Positions 1 to 7,292 of a stretch of DNA of 43,024 nt are shown one piece after another (position 1 is the stretch's first letter; each line of letters starts with the position of its first letter). Location: the NCBI GenBank assembly GCA_011682695.1, contig JAACED010000013.1, positions 1 through 43,024 on the forward strand. Reading direction: 5' to 3'. The position numbers and the translations under genes were made by a program. The notes below the pieces were generated by a model. The model did no database searches. It saw only the letters and a program-made list of their open reading frames with translations, and was not told the DNA's origin. The DNA is from Gammaproteobacteria bacterium (lineage in GTDB: Bacteria; Actinomycetota; Acidimicrobiia; Spongiisociales; UBA4744).

Positions 1-80
1 GGACACCTCCCCCAACGCTCGCCAGGACCCCCTCCGTCCTCGGCCAGAACCCCGAGGACACCTCCCCCAACGCTCGCCAG
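1..80. repeat. 25-bp direct repeat, 55-bp period
   Basis: The same 25 bases occur at 1-25 and 56-80, giving a 55-bp period. The second copy is followed by a partly inverted segment: 61-69 (cctccccca) pairs with 90-98 (tgggggagg). The first copy touches the window edge, so this may be the end of a longer array. No gene is apparent in 1-197. Its function is unknown; it lies downstream of the pilus cassette. Confidence 0.7.
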
Positions 81-139
81 AGCCCTCGCTGGGGGAGGAA
101 ATGGTGGAGCAGGTCTCCTGGGAAAGGCAGCAACCCTGG

Positions 140-180
140 CGCGTCCGATGGACGCGACGGAACCCCGCAAAGCGGGGTTT
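140..180 (-). terminator. Tandem hairpins downstream of pilC
   Basis: Two adjacent perfect hairpins lie just past the pilC stop. One has a 7-bp stem (140-146 with 150-156, loop gat); the other an 8-bp stem (161-168 with 172-179, loop aaa). Neither has a T tract on the minus strand, which is common for GC-rich actinobacterial terminators. They probably end the DUF4388-pilB-pilT-pilC transcript. Confidence 0.55.
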
Positions 181-197
181 GGCACAGACGTTGAATG

Positions 198-1418
198 CTA
201 TTGAACCAGGTTGATGAGATTGAACATCGGCATGTACAAGGCGATGATCATCGTCCCTACGGACCCGCCGAGCACGACCATCAGCAACGGCTCGAGCAAC
301 GACGTGAGGCTGTCGACTGTTGCGTTCACCTCGGCGTTGTAGAACTCTCCGAGCTTGTCGAGCATCGTGTCCAGCGCTCCGGTCTCTTCACCGACTGCCA
401 GCATCTGTACCACCATCGGCGGAAAGATCGGATGCTCCGACAGCGGTCCAGCGAGGGACTCGCCTTCTTTCACCGAGGCTTGCACATCCCGGATGGCCTT
501 CGCGACAACTGCGTTGCCGGCGGTGTCGGCCACGATGTCCATTGCCTGCAGGATCGGGACCGCCGTTCTGGTCAGGGACGCCAGAGTCTCCGAGAACCGA
601 GCAATCGAGCTCTTCCGGGTGAGCTCACCGAAGATCGGCAGCCGCAGCTTGATCTGGTCGAAGAGGAACCTGCCTTGCTCTGAACTCACCCAGCGTCGAA
701 AGCCGTAGGCTCCAATGAGCGTGATTCCAAAGATGATGTACCAGTTCGACACAGTGAATCCAGACACGCCGAGGAGAATCCTGGTCGGCAAGGGAAGCGT
801 GCCACCGAGGTCTGCGTACATGCTCTCGAACATGGGGACGACAAAGATCAGCATCGCCGTCAGGATGAGAACGACAAGGCCGAGCACGGCGACCGGGTAG
901 GTCATCGCCGACTTGATCTTGCCCCGCATCTCCACCTGTCGTTCGAGCGAATCGGCCAGCCGGAGCAGCGTGGTGTCGAGAACGCCTCCGATCTCTCCGG
1001 CACGAACCATCGCCACATAGAGCCGGTTGAACGCTTTCGGGTGACGTTGCATCGCCTCGGAGAGGCTCCTCCCCTTCTCCACGTCGGTCTTGACATCCCT
1101 GATGGCTTGAGCGAACACCTTGTTGGGCGTTTGTTCGGCGAGAATATCGAGCGACCGAAGGAGCGAGAGGCCGGCGTTGATCATCGTCGCGAATTGCCGG
1201 GAGAACACCGCGACTTCCTTCGCTTTGATGTGCCCCCCGAGACCGGGGATCGTGATCTCTTTCTGGAGGGCGGATTGTTTCTTCTCTTCCAGGGACAGGG
1301 GCGTGTACCCACGCTCCCGGAGGGCCTTGGCCGCCGCTCCCGATGAACCCGCCTCGAGTTCGCCGGAATGCAAATGCCCTTGTTCGTCCCGAACTTGGTA
1401 GGTGAACGTGGCAACCAT
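198..1418 (-). CDS. pilC: Type IV pilus inner-membrane platform protein PilC
   Basis: A 406-residue T2SSF-family protein, the usual length for PilC/GspF. PilC is the polytopic inner-membrane platform on which the PilB and PilT ATPases act to assemble and retract the pilus. The N-terminal ~60 residues are the soluble region typical of PilC, followed by two homologous T2SSF repeats (about 70-195 and 273-398). Hydrophobic segments lie near 172-195, 220-240 and 375-400. The ATG is preceded by a strong AGGAGG at about 8 nt, which fixes the start. It follows pilT by 9 nt and is the last gene of the cassette in this window; pilM, pilN, pilO and pilin genes are not seen and may lie beyond the edge. 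Confidence 0.93.
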   Translation of the reverse strand: MVATFTYQVRDEQGHLHSGELEAGSSGAAAKALRERGYTPLSLEEKKQSALQKEITIPGLGGHIKAKEVAVFSRQFATMINAGLSLLRSLDILAEQTPNKVFAQAIRDVKTDVEKGRSLSEAMQRHPKAFNRLYVAMVRAGEIGGVLDTTLLRLADSLERQVEMRGKIKSAMTYPVAVLGLVVLILTAMLIFVVPMFESMYADLGGTLPLPTRILLGVSGFTVSNWYIIFGITLIGAYGFRRWVSSEQGRFLFDQIKLRLPIFGELTRKSSIARFSETLASLTRTAVPILQAMDIVADTAGNAVVAKAIRDVQASVKEGESLAGPLSEHPIFPPMVVQMLAVGEETGALDTMLDKLGEFYNAEVNATVDSLTSLLEPLLMVVLGGSVGTMIIALYMPMFNLINLVQ

Positions 1419-1427
1419 GACTTCCTC

Positions 1428-2960
1428 CTATGCGACTCTGCCGACGAGCCGCTGCAAGTCCTCGATGTTCATGCACCGTTCGGTCGCCTGAGCAAATGTG
1501 ATCTTGTTCTTGCGGACGAGTGCGGCGAGTGCCTGATCCATGGTCTGCATGCCGTACTTCCCCCCCGCCTGAAGCGCGGTTGCGATCTGGTGCGTTTTCG
1601 TCTCACGGATGAGGTTTCGGATGGCAGGGGTGGCGATGAGGATCTCGACGGCCGGAACTCTCGCCGTTCCGTCTCTCGTCTCGATCAGTTGCTGGGTCAT
1701 CACCGCCTGGAGGGATGCTGCCAGCTGGACCCGCACCTGCTGCTGCTGATGAGCCGGAAACACATCGATGATCCTGTCGATCGTCTGTGCCGCGTCCTGC
1801 GTGTGCAGAGTGGCCAGCACGAGGTGGCCCGTCTCCGCCGCGGTCAACGCTGTCGAGATCGTCTCGAGGTCCCGCATCTCCCCCACCAGGATGACATCCG
1901 GATCCTGGCGAAGTGCGTGACGCAATGCCTGGGAGAACCCGAGTGTGTCGTTGCCGACCTCTCGCTGGTTGACGATCGATTTCTTGTGCCGGTGCAGGAA
2001 CTCGATCGGATCCTCGACGGTGAGGATGTGTGCCGACCGTCGCTCGTTGATCTGGTCGATGATCGAAGCCAGCGTGGTCGACTTGCCCGATCCGGTGGGA
2101 CCGGTGACGAGGACGAGACCTCGCTGGTAGTCGGCGAATTCGTCGACCACTCTTGGAATGCCAAGCTCTGCCAGGGATTTGACCTCTGTGGGAATGGCAC
2201 GAAAGACCGCGCCGACCGAATCCCGCTGAAAGAAGACATTCATCCTGAAGCGCCCGCGACCTGGCAGCGGATGCGAACCGTCGAGTTCCAGAGTTTCTTC
2301 CAGCTTCTCACGCTGGCGCTCGGTGAGGATCCCGTAGATGAGACGGCGCAACGTGGCAGGCGGCAGCGCCTCGTAACCAGGGATCGGCCGGAGGTGACCG
2401 TTGATTCGGACCTGCGGCGGGACTCCGACGGCCAGGTGCAAGTCTGACGCCTCGTGGTCGATCACGTAGGCGAGCAGGTCGCTGATGACTGGTTCGCGCC
2501 CGGGATCCGGCACGCTGGCCTCTTCGATCGGTCCGTGGATCGAGTCCAGTGCACGATGAATCGCGGCTCGCGTTCCCAGGCCGAGTGTCACCGGACCTTG
2601 GACCGCCTCTTCGAGTTCAGAGTGAATGCTCTCCCCGAATGGATCGGCGACCACGACGACCAATGACGCATCCGCCTCCTCGACCGGAACGGCCACGAGA
2701 GACCTGGCCTTGGATGCTTCCAGACGCCCGGCTACTCGAGGATCGATGAAGATCTCATCCAGATCGACATATGGCATGTGGACACGGGAGGCGACTGCCT
2801 GAAGCACGTCCTCCTCTCGAACGTGGTCCCCCTCGACGAGTAGTTTGGCGAGCGGAAGTCCGGTGGCCGCTTCCTCTTCGAGAAACGCCTCGAGTGCGTC
2901 ACGTGATAGCAGACGACCGTCAACGAGCAGCTCTCCAAGTTTTCGCGATGCTCCGCTCAC
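1428..2960 (-). CDS. pilT: PilT-type pilus ATPase with N-terminal MshEN-like domain
   Basis: A 510-residue hexameric secretion ATPase. Residues ~155-505 are a full PilT core: Walker A GPTGSGKS at 287-294, Asp box EDPIE at 316-320, Walker B ILVGE at 357-361 and His box HLVLATLHT at 379-387. It lacks the tetracysteine motif of PilB, and its QQLI and AVEIL segments match PilT, so a retraction role is the best call. Unlike classical PilT (about 350 aa), it has ~150 extra N-terminal residues. These contain two LG/LP-x2-LLV-type repeats (residues 8-55) resembling the MshEN domain normally found on PilB/GspE/MshE, where it can bind c-di-GMP. The start is GTG, with AAGGAG 6-7 nt upstream. Nucleotide control through MshEN is an inference. 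Confidence 0.9.
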   Translation of the reverse strand: MSGASRKLGELLVDGRLLSRDALEAFLEEEAATGLPLAKLLVEGDHVREEDVLQAVASRVHMPYVDLDEIFIDPRVAGRLEASKARSLVAVPVEEADASLVVVVADPFGESIHSELEEAVQGPVTLGLGTRAAIHRALDSIHGPIEEASVPDPGREPVISDLLAYVIDHEASDLHLAVGVPPQVRINGHLRPIPGYEALPPATLRRLIYGILTERQREKLEETLELDGSHPLPGRGRFRMNVFFQRDSVGAVFRAIPTEVKSLAELGIPRVVDEFADYQRGLVLVTGPTGSGKSTTLASIIDQINERRSAHILTVEDPIEFLHRHKKSIVNQREVGNDTLGFSQALRHALRQDPDVILVGEMRDLETISTALTAAETGHLVLATLHTQDAAQTIDRIIDVFPAHQQQQVRVQLAASLQAVMTQQLIETRDGTARVPAVEILIATPAIRNLIRETKTHQIATALQAGGKYGMQTMDQALAALVRKNKITFAQATERCMNIEDLQRLVGRVA

Positions 2961-3014
2961 TGGTTTCTCCTTCTCACAGGAGCTTCGGCGACAACCAAAC
3001 GCTCCTTGAACGAT

Positions 3015-4700
3015 TCACACCACGACTCGAAGGATCTCCTCGAGTGACGTCACGCCCGCGGCAACCTTCACCATGCCGTCCTGGCGGAGAGTCCGCATCC
3101 CTGCCGAGATCGCCGCCTTCTTGAGAACATCGGTGGACACACGCTCCACTGCGAGACGCTCGATTTCTTCGGTCACGGTCATCAGTTCGTGGACCGCGAC
3201 TCGCCCTCGATAGCCCGTGTTGGAGCACATTTTGCAGCCGACAGGCCTTTGCAGTGTCTTCGGGACCTCATCGAATCCTGCCTGTGCCAGGATCGCCTCG
3301 GTCGGTTCATATTCGTCCCTGCAGTTCTCACAGAGCCGGCGCGCCAGACGCTGTGCGAGAACGCAGTCGAGTGCGGACCCGACCAGGAACGGCTCCACTC
3401 CCATCTCGATCAGGCGGCTCACGCTGGAAGGCGCGTCGTTCGTATGTAGCGTCGAAAGCACCAAGTGCCCGGTGAGTGCAGATTCGATGGCGATCGAGGC
3501 GGTCTCGGTATCACGGATCTCTCCGACGAGCATCACGTCTGGATCTTGACGGAGGAAGGACCGAAGCCCGGAGGCGAAAGTCAACCCTGCTTTTCTGTTG
3601 ACTTGTACCTGGTTCACGCCGGGCAGTCGATACTCAACAGGATCCTCGACGGTGATGATGTTCGTCTCGGTCTTGTTGAGAACGTTGAGCGTTGCGTACA
3701 GCGTTGTCGATTTCCCGGACCCGGTTGGACCGACGACGAGGATCGTTCCATATGGTTTCTCGTAGGAAGCGGCATATCCCTTGAGCGTGTAGGGCGAGAA
3801 TCCGAGGTCCTCGAGCTCGAGGAGAGCCGTTGAGGTATCGAGAAGACGCATGACGACCTTCTCGCCGTAGATCGTGGGAAGCGTAGAGACGCGCAGGTCG
3901 AGCTGGCGACCGCTGACGCGAAGGCTGATACGACCATCCTGTGGCCGACGCCGCTCGGCAATGTCGATGTCGGCCATGATCTTGAGTCTGCTGACAACGG
4001 CGTTGGTGATCGATCGCGGCGTTCGCATGATCTCGTGCAGCACGCCGTCGATGCGAAACCGCACCCGGAGGTCCCGTTCGGTCGGCTCGATGTGGATGTC
4101 GGAAGCACGATCCGCGGAGGCTCTCGTGATCAACATGTTGACCAGCTTCACGACCGGCGCTTCGTCGGCAGCCGCGTCGAGTGCGTTCAGGCTCTGAGCT
4201 TCGACCGAGTCCTCCGCAGCAAGCTCGGCGAGGTCCGACACCGACGTGTCCAACGCAGCCATCCTCCGAATCGCCTCGTCGACATCGCTACGGGTCGCCA
4301 CCTTCGGAATGACTTCGCGACCCGTTATCGCACGAATATCGTCGATGGCAAGCACATTCGCCGGGTCCGCCATCGCCACAACGAGACGGTCGTCCTCGAA
4401 ACCGATCGGAATCGCTGCGTAACGGCTGGCAAGCGACTCTGCGATCAGGGAGGCGGCGGCAGGGTCGACCGTGACTTCACGAAGATCCACGAAGTCCAGG
4501 CCGATGGAGCGTGCGAGAACGCGAACAAGATCTCTCTCGTCGACCAGATGCTCATCCAGCAGTACCCGCGCGAGCGGCAAACCGGCCTCGTTGTGGATCT
4601 CGAGTCCTCGATCCAGCGCCTCTTGGGTGACGATTCCCTCTTCGAGGAGTAGCGCGCCGAGATGTCCCGAGTCCTTGCGGACCATGCTGCGACTCGTCAT
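3015..4700 (-). CDS. pilB: Type IV pilus assembly ATPase PilB
   Basis: A 561-residue GspE/PilB-family motor ATPase that powers pilus extension at the cytoplasmic face of PilC. An N-terminal MshEN domain (about 10-145) carries the HLGALLLEEG and LPLARVLLDE repeats. The catalytic core has Walker A GPTGSGKST at 324-332, EDPVE at 352-356, LVGEIRD around 391-397 and HLVLSTLHT at 412-420. The zinc tetracysteine that separates PilB from PilT is present: CENC (457-460) and CKMC (489-492). The start is ATG with only a weak ribosome site (GGGTGAAG), 15 nt after the DUF4388 gene, so translation is probably coupled. pilT follows after 54 nt. Confidence 0.94.
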   Translation of the reverse strand: MTSRSMVRKDSGHLGALLLEEGIVTQEALDRGLEIHNEAGLPLARVLLDEHLVDERDLVRVLARSIGLDFVDLREVTVDPAAASLIAESLASRYAAIPIGFEDDRLVVAMADPANVLAIDDIRAITGREVIPKVATRSDVDEAIRRMAALDTSVSDLAELAAEDSVEAQSLNALDAAADEAPVVKLVNMLITRASADRASDIHIEPTERDLRVRFRIDGVLHEIMRTPRSITNAVVSRLKIMADIDIAERRRPQDGRISLRVSGRQLDLRVSTLPTIYGEKVVMRLLDTSTALLELEDLGFSPYTLKGYAASYEKPYGTILVVGPTGSGKSTTLYATLNVLNKTETNIITVEDPVEYRLPGVNQVQVNRKAGLTFASGLRSFLRQDPDVMLVGEIRDTETASIAIESALTGHLVLSTLHTNDAPSSVSRLIEMGVEPFLVGSALDCVLAQRLARRLCENCRDEYEPTEAILAQAGFDEVPKTLQRPVGCKMCSNTGYRGRVAVHELMTVTEEIERLAVERVSTDVLKKAAISAGMRTLRQDGMVKVAAGVTSLEEILRVVV

Positions 4701-4715
4701 CGGTCTTCACCCATG

Positions 4716-5684
4716 TCACTCCGCCTCTCGAATGATGGCACCGAGGGTCCGGCGGCGTTTCGGTCCGGCCGGCGGTTCCTGCTCAGACGGCGTGACGATG
4801 TCCGACAGGGCGGAGCGAATCACTTCGGAGTCGGATTCCTCTTTTGACTCCTCTTTTGACTCCTCTTTTGGCTCCTCTTTTGGTTCCTCGTCTGCGTCCT
4901 TGGGAGGGGCAGGAAGGCGCGGGCCGAGAACTTCGATCGTGGGGGCACCCGATCTGGTGTGCGAAGACCCGTCCTCCCCGTAGGTGTAGCGACCTTCGGG
5001 CCTGTGATCGGCGACCACGAGGATGTTGCGACGCACCATGGCCGCCATGAGTTCGGCAGCTCTGAACTCGGACCAGCCGAGCCGTCTGGATGCCTCCTTG
5101 ACGGTGCCACTGCCGACGAAACTGGCGAGGACGCGCCATTCCTGGGCGTCGATCTGCACCGGAGATCCGTCTGCTGCGTCCGGTGCAAGGCTGAGATGGA
5201 ACGCCACGCCTGGAATCACCGACTCGATTTCCTTCCATCGACTGAGGCGCTGCTCCGCCTCGCTAACGCACTGCTCCACATCGAGGAGGACCCCCGTTTC
5301 GAACCGCGGGGCAACATCTTCTGAGAACGCGAAGCGACCGCTCGTCTCTCGCAGCACACGAAACAGCACGTCGGCCATCTGGTCGAGCATGAACGCGTAG
5401 AGCTGTTCTTGCGTTGCGCCTTCGCTCAGGATGTCGGCGATGCTGCGCTCTCTTCGCTCAACGTCGACCCAGGCTCTCGGGTCGACCAGCCCGGCGTCGA
5501 CGAGCTTGTTGTGGAACTCCTCGTCGCGCCTGGTCGTTCCAAAACTCAGTTGCCCTTCGGCAAGGTACATTCGTGCTTCGAGACCCTGCGCGTCGACGCG
5601 CAGAACGCCGGTCTTCCCGGTTCGACCAGCGAGCTTGAGGACTTCAACCACAGGAAACGACTCCAGCGCACCGCTCAACGACAT
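4716..5684 (-). CDS. DUF4388-domain protein, first gene of pilus cassette
   Basis: A 322-residue soluble protein. The first ~105 residues (MSLSGALESFPVVEVLKLAG onward) match DUF4388, a domain found in PatA-type regulators and in proteins linked to gliding and type IV pili. The middle (about 110-240) is a helical, winged-helix-like region with no catalytic motif that I recognise. The tail holds a charged low-complexity run of PKEE/SKEE tetrads (about 265-284) and a basic end. GGAGG about 8 nt before the ATG supports the start. It leads the operon with pilB, pilT and pilC, so a pilus assembly or polar-localisation adaptor is plausible but inferred. No signal peptide or membrane helix is visible. 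Confidence 0.8.
   Translation of the reverse strand: MSLSGALESFPVVEVLKLAGRTGKTGVLRVDAQGLEARMYLAEGQLSFGTTRRDEEFHNKLVDAGLVDPRAWVDVERRERSIADILSEGATQEQLYAFMLDQMADVLFRVLRETSGRFAFSEDVAPRFETGVLLDVEQCVSEAEQRLSRWKEIESVIPGVAFHLSLAPDAADGSPVQIDAQEWRVLASFVGSGTVKEASRRLGWSEFRAAELMAAMVRRNILVVADHRPEGRYTYGEDGSSHTRSGAPTIEVLGPRLPAPPKDADEEPKEEPKEESKEESKEESDSEVIRSALSDIVTPSEQEPPAGPKRRRTLGAIIREAE
4834..4890. repeat. 12-bp coding tandem repeat (PKEE/SKEE)
   Basis: About four and a half in-frame copies of a 12-bp unit (consensus ctcctcttttga on the plus strand) encode EESK/PKEE tetrads near the C-terminus of the DUF4388 protein. The unit is a multiple of three, so slippage would change the linker length without a frameshift. 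Confidence 0.85.
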
Positions 5685-5755
5685 TCCGAACCCTCCTCTC
5701 TCGACTCAGGTGTCGGCGCCGGCGTCGGTGGGCTTGAGGGGTTTGCACCACGACC

Positions 5756-5828
5756 AGCCGTCAACCATCAGCAGTCGGCTACCGGCGATCGACGAAGTAC
5801 GGAATACGAAGTGCCGGGTACCTGGTAC
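5756..5828. repeat. Degenerate heptamer arrays (site A)
   Basis: Two blocks of 7-bp units lie in the gap between mltG and the DUF4388 gene. Block 1 (5756-5783) reads agccgtc, aaccatc, agcagtc, ggctacc. Block 2 (5792-5828) reads acgaagt, acggaat, acgaagt, gccgggt, acctggt, then ac. The same heptamer families occur at 9924-9995 and, with another consensus, at 18132-18166. The array sits upstream of the pilus cassette; I could not place a convincing promoter in this gap. Confidence 0.75.
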
Positions 5829-5829
5829 G

Positions 5830-6891
5830 TCAAGGAATGACCCCGTCACGCTTTGCCTGGGCTTTGAGTGCGAGGAACTCGTCGTAGGTCGCCGCAAAGG
5901 AATGTCCCCCGGCCTTGTCCGTCAAGACGTAGTACAGATACTTACTCTCGGCTGGATGGGCTGCTGCCTCCAAACTGGCGAGCCCTGGGGCCCCGATGGG
6001 TGTCGGAGGGAGTCCTTGCACCCGATAAGTGTTGTAGGGAGAGTCGACTTCCAGGTCCTTGGAACTGAGCACCTTGCCCCGCTCAGCGAGGGCGTAGAGC
6101 ACGGTGGCGTCGATCTGCAGCGGCATGCCGATCTCGAGTCGATTCAACACGACGCTGGCGATCAGCGGCCGATCCTCATCGAGCTTCGCTTCGGCCTCGA
6201 TCATCGAAGCGATGATGACACCGTCCTTCACGGTAAAGTCCTGCGCCTCGAGGCCGCTCCAGTCCACGGACTCGATTCGCCGGTCCATCGTCGTCGCCAT
6301 GCGCTGAAGGATCTCCTCTGCAGAAGCGTCTGGGGCGAACTCGTAGGTGTCGGGAAAGAGGCCGCCCTCCCACGAATCGAGACCTCCTCCGCCATACCCG
6401 TGAGATGAGTGGACGTTGCTGAGTCCGCTTTCGAAATCCTCACGGTCGTACACGGTCTGCGCGGCAAGGCTGTCAAGGATCTCGGTCACCCACAGGCCTT
6501 CCGGAACCGTCACCCGGTAACTCTCGACGACGGGCCCCCGCAAGAGAACGTTCAGGGCGTCGCCCGCCGTCATGCCGGTCTCGAGCTGATACGTGCCCGC
6601 CTGAAGCCGCTCGGCCTCCCCCGACCCCCTGACAGCGAGTTCGAACGCGAGAGCCGAAGACACCACCCCGTTCTCTGCAAGGATGATTCCGATCTGCCGC
6701 GCAGAAGATCCCGCGGGAACCTCGATGGTGACCGGCGCACCTGCCTGAATGTCCGAAGAAGCCGTGACGTCGGTCGGTCTTCCCAGGCTTCCGGCCCAGG
6801 TGGCAAGTCTGCGTCCCCCCACGACGGCAACGACGGCGACCACAACGACGGTTACGATGATCGTGACCGCTCGAGATACTCCACTCTTCAT
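5830..6891 (-). CDS. mltG: Endolytic murein transglycosylase MltG
   Basis: A 353-residue YceG/MltG-family lytic transglycosylase that cleaves nascent glycan strands at the membrane and may set their length. Residues ~8-25 are a single N-terminal membrane anchor (IIVTVVVVAVVAVV), with the rest outside. A LysM-like region (about 50-125) precedes the catalytic domain. E232, in the ASMIEAEA motif, matches the essential glutamate of E. coli MltG. The conserved SPYNTY (284-289) and GLPPTPI (293-299) motifs are present. Its ATG overlaps the ruvX stop (ATGA), placing it in the alaS-ruvX-mltG unit, a common actinobacterial order. In many actinobacteria aroE follows; here the next gene belongs to the pilus cassette. 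Confidence 0.93.
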   Translation of the reverse strand: MKSGVSRAVTIIVTVVVVAVVAVVGGRRLATWAGSLGRPTDVTASSDIQAGAPVTIEVPAGSSARQIGIILAENGVVSSALAFELAVRGSGEAERLQAGTYQLETGMTAGDALNVLLRGPVVESYRVTVPEGLWVTEILDSLAAQTVYDREDFESGLSNVHSSHGYGGGGLDSWEGGLFPDTYEFAPDASAEEILQRMATTMDRRIESVDWSGLEAQDFTVKDGVIIASMIEAEAKLDEDRPLIASVVLNRLEIGMPLQIDATVLYALAERGKVLSSKDLEVDSPYNTYRVQGLPPTPIGAPGLASLEAAAHPAESKYLYYVLTDKAGGHSFAATYDEFLALKAQAKRDGVIP

Positions 6892-7292
6892 CGCAGAGTC
6901 TCCAGATAGCCCTGCAAGATCACCGCGGCGGCGACTTTGTCGACGACTTCCTTACGACGGCGACGACGGACGTTCCCTTCGATGAGCACACGCTCGGCAG
7001 CCGTCGTCGTGAACCGCTCGTCGACCATTTCGACGCTGACACCGGTGATCGCCCCGGCACGCTCGGCGAGCCGCCGTGCTCCGGCGGCCGATGGCCCCTC
7101 GGAGCCGTCGAGGGACGTCGGCAGGCCGACGACGACCAGGTCGATGTCACGATCCTTGGTCAGCTCTCGAAGTCGCTCTTCGAATTCTTCGGACGGAACC
7201 ACTGCGAGGGGCTGTGCCGTGATTCGCAGAGCATCGGAGATCGCCACGCCGATCCTGGTGGTTCCGTAGTCCAAGGCAAGGATGCGACCCAT
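6888..7292 (-). CDS. ruvX: RuvX/YqgF RNase H-fold nuclease
   Basis: A 134-residue protein of normal family length. The RNase H-fold begins with LALDYGTTRIGVA, where D8 is the first catalytic aspartate. The mid-protein VVVGLPTSLDGSEG and the C-terminal VDERFTTTAAE and KVAAAVILQGYL motifs are typical of YqgF. Members of the family process the 5' end of 16S rRNA (E. coli YqgF) and have been described as Holliday-junction resolvases (RuvX). Its ATG overlaps the alaS stop by one base (TGATG), and its stop overlaps mltG, so translation is coupled. Confidence 0.93.
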   Translation of the reverse strand: MGRILALDYGTTRIGVAISDALRITAQPLAVVPSEEFEERLRELTKDRDIDLVVVGLPTSLDGSEGPSAAGARRLAERAGAITGVSVEMVDERFTTTAAERVLIEGNVRRRRRKEVVDKVAAAVILQGYLETLR

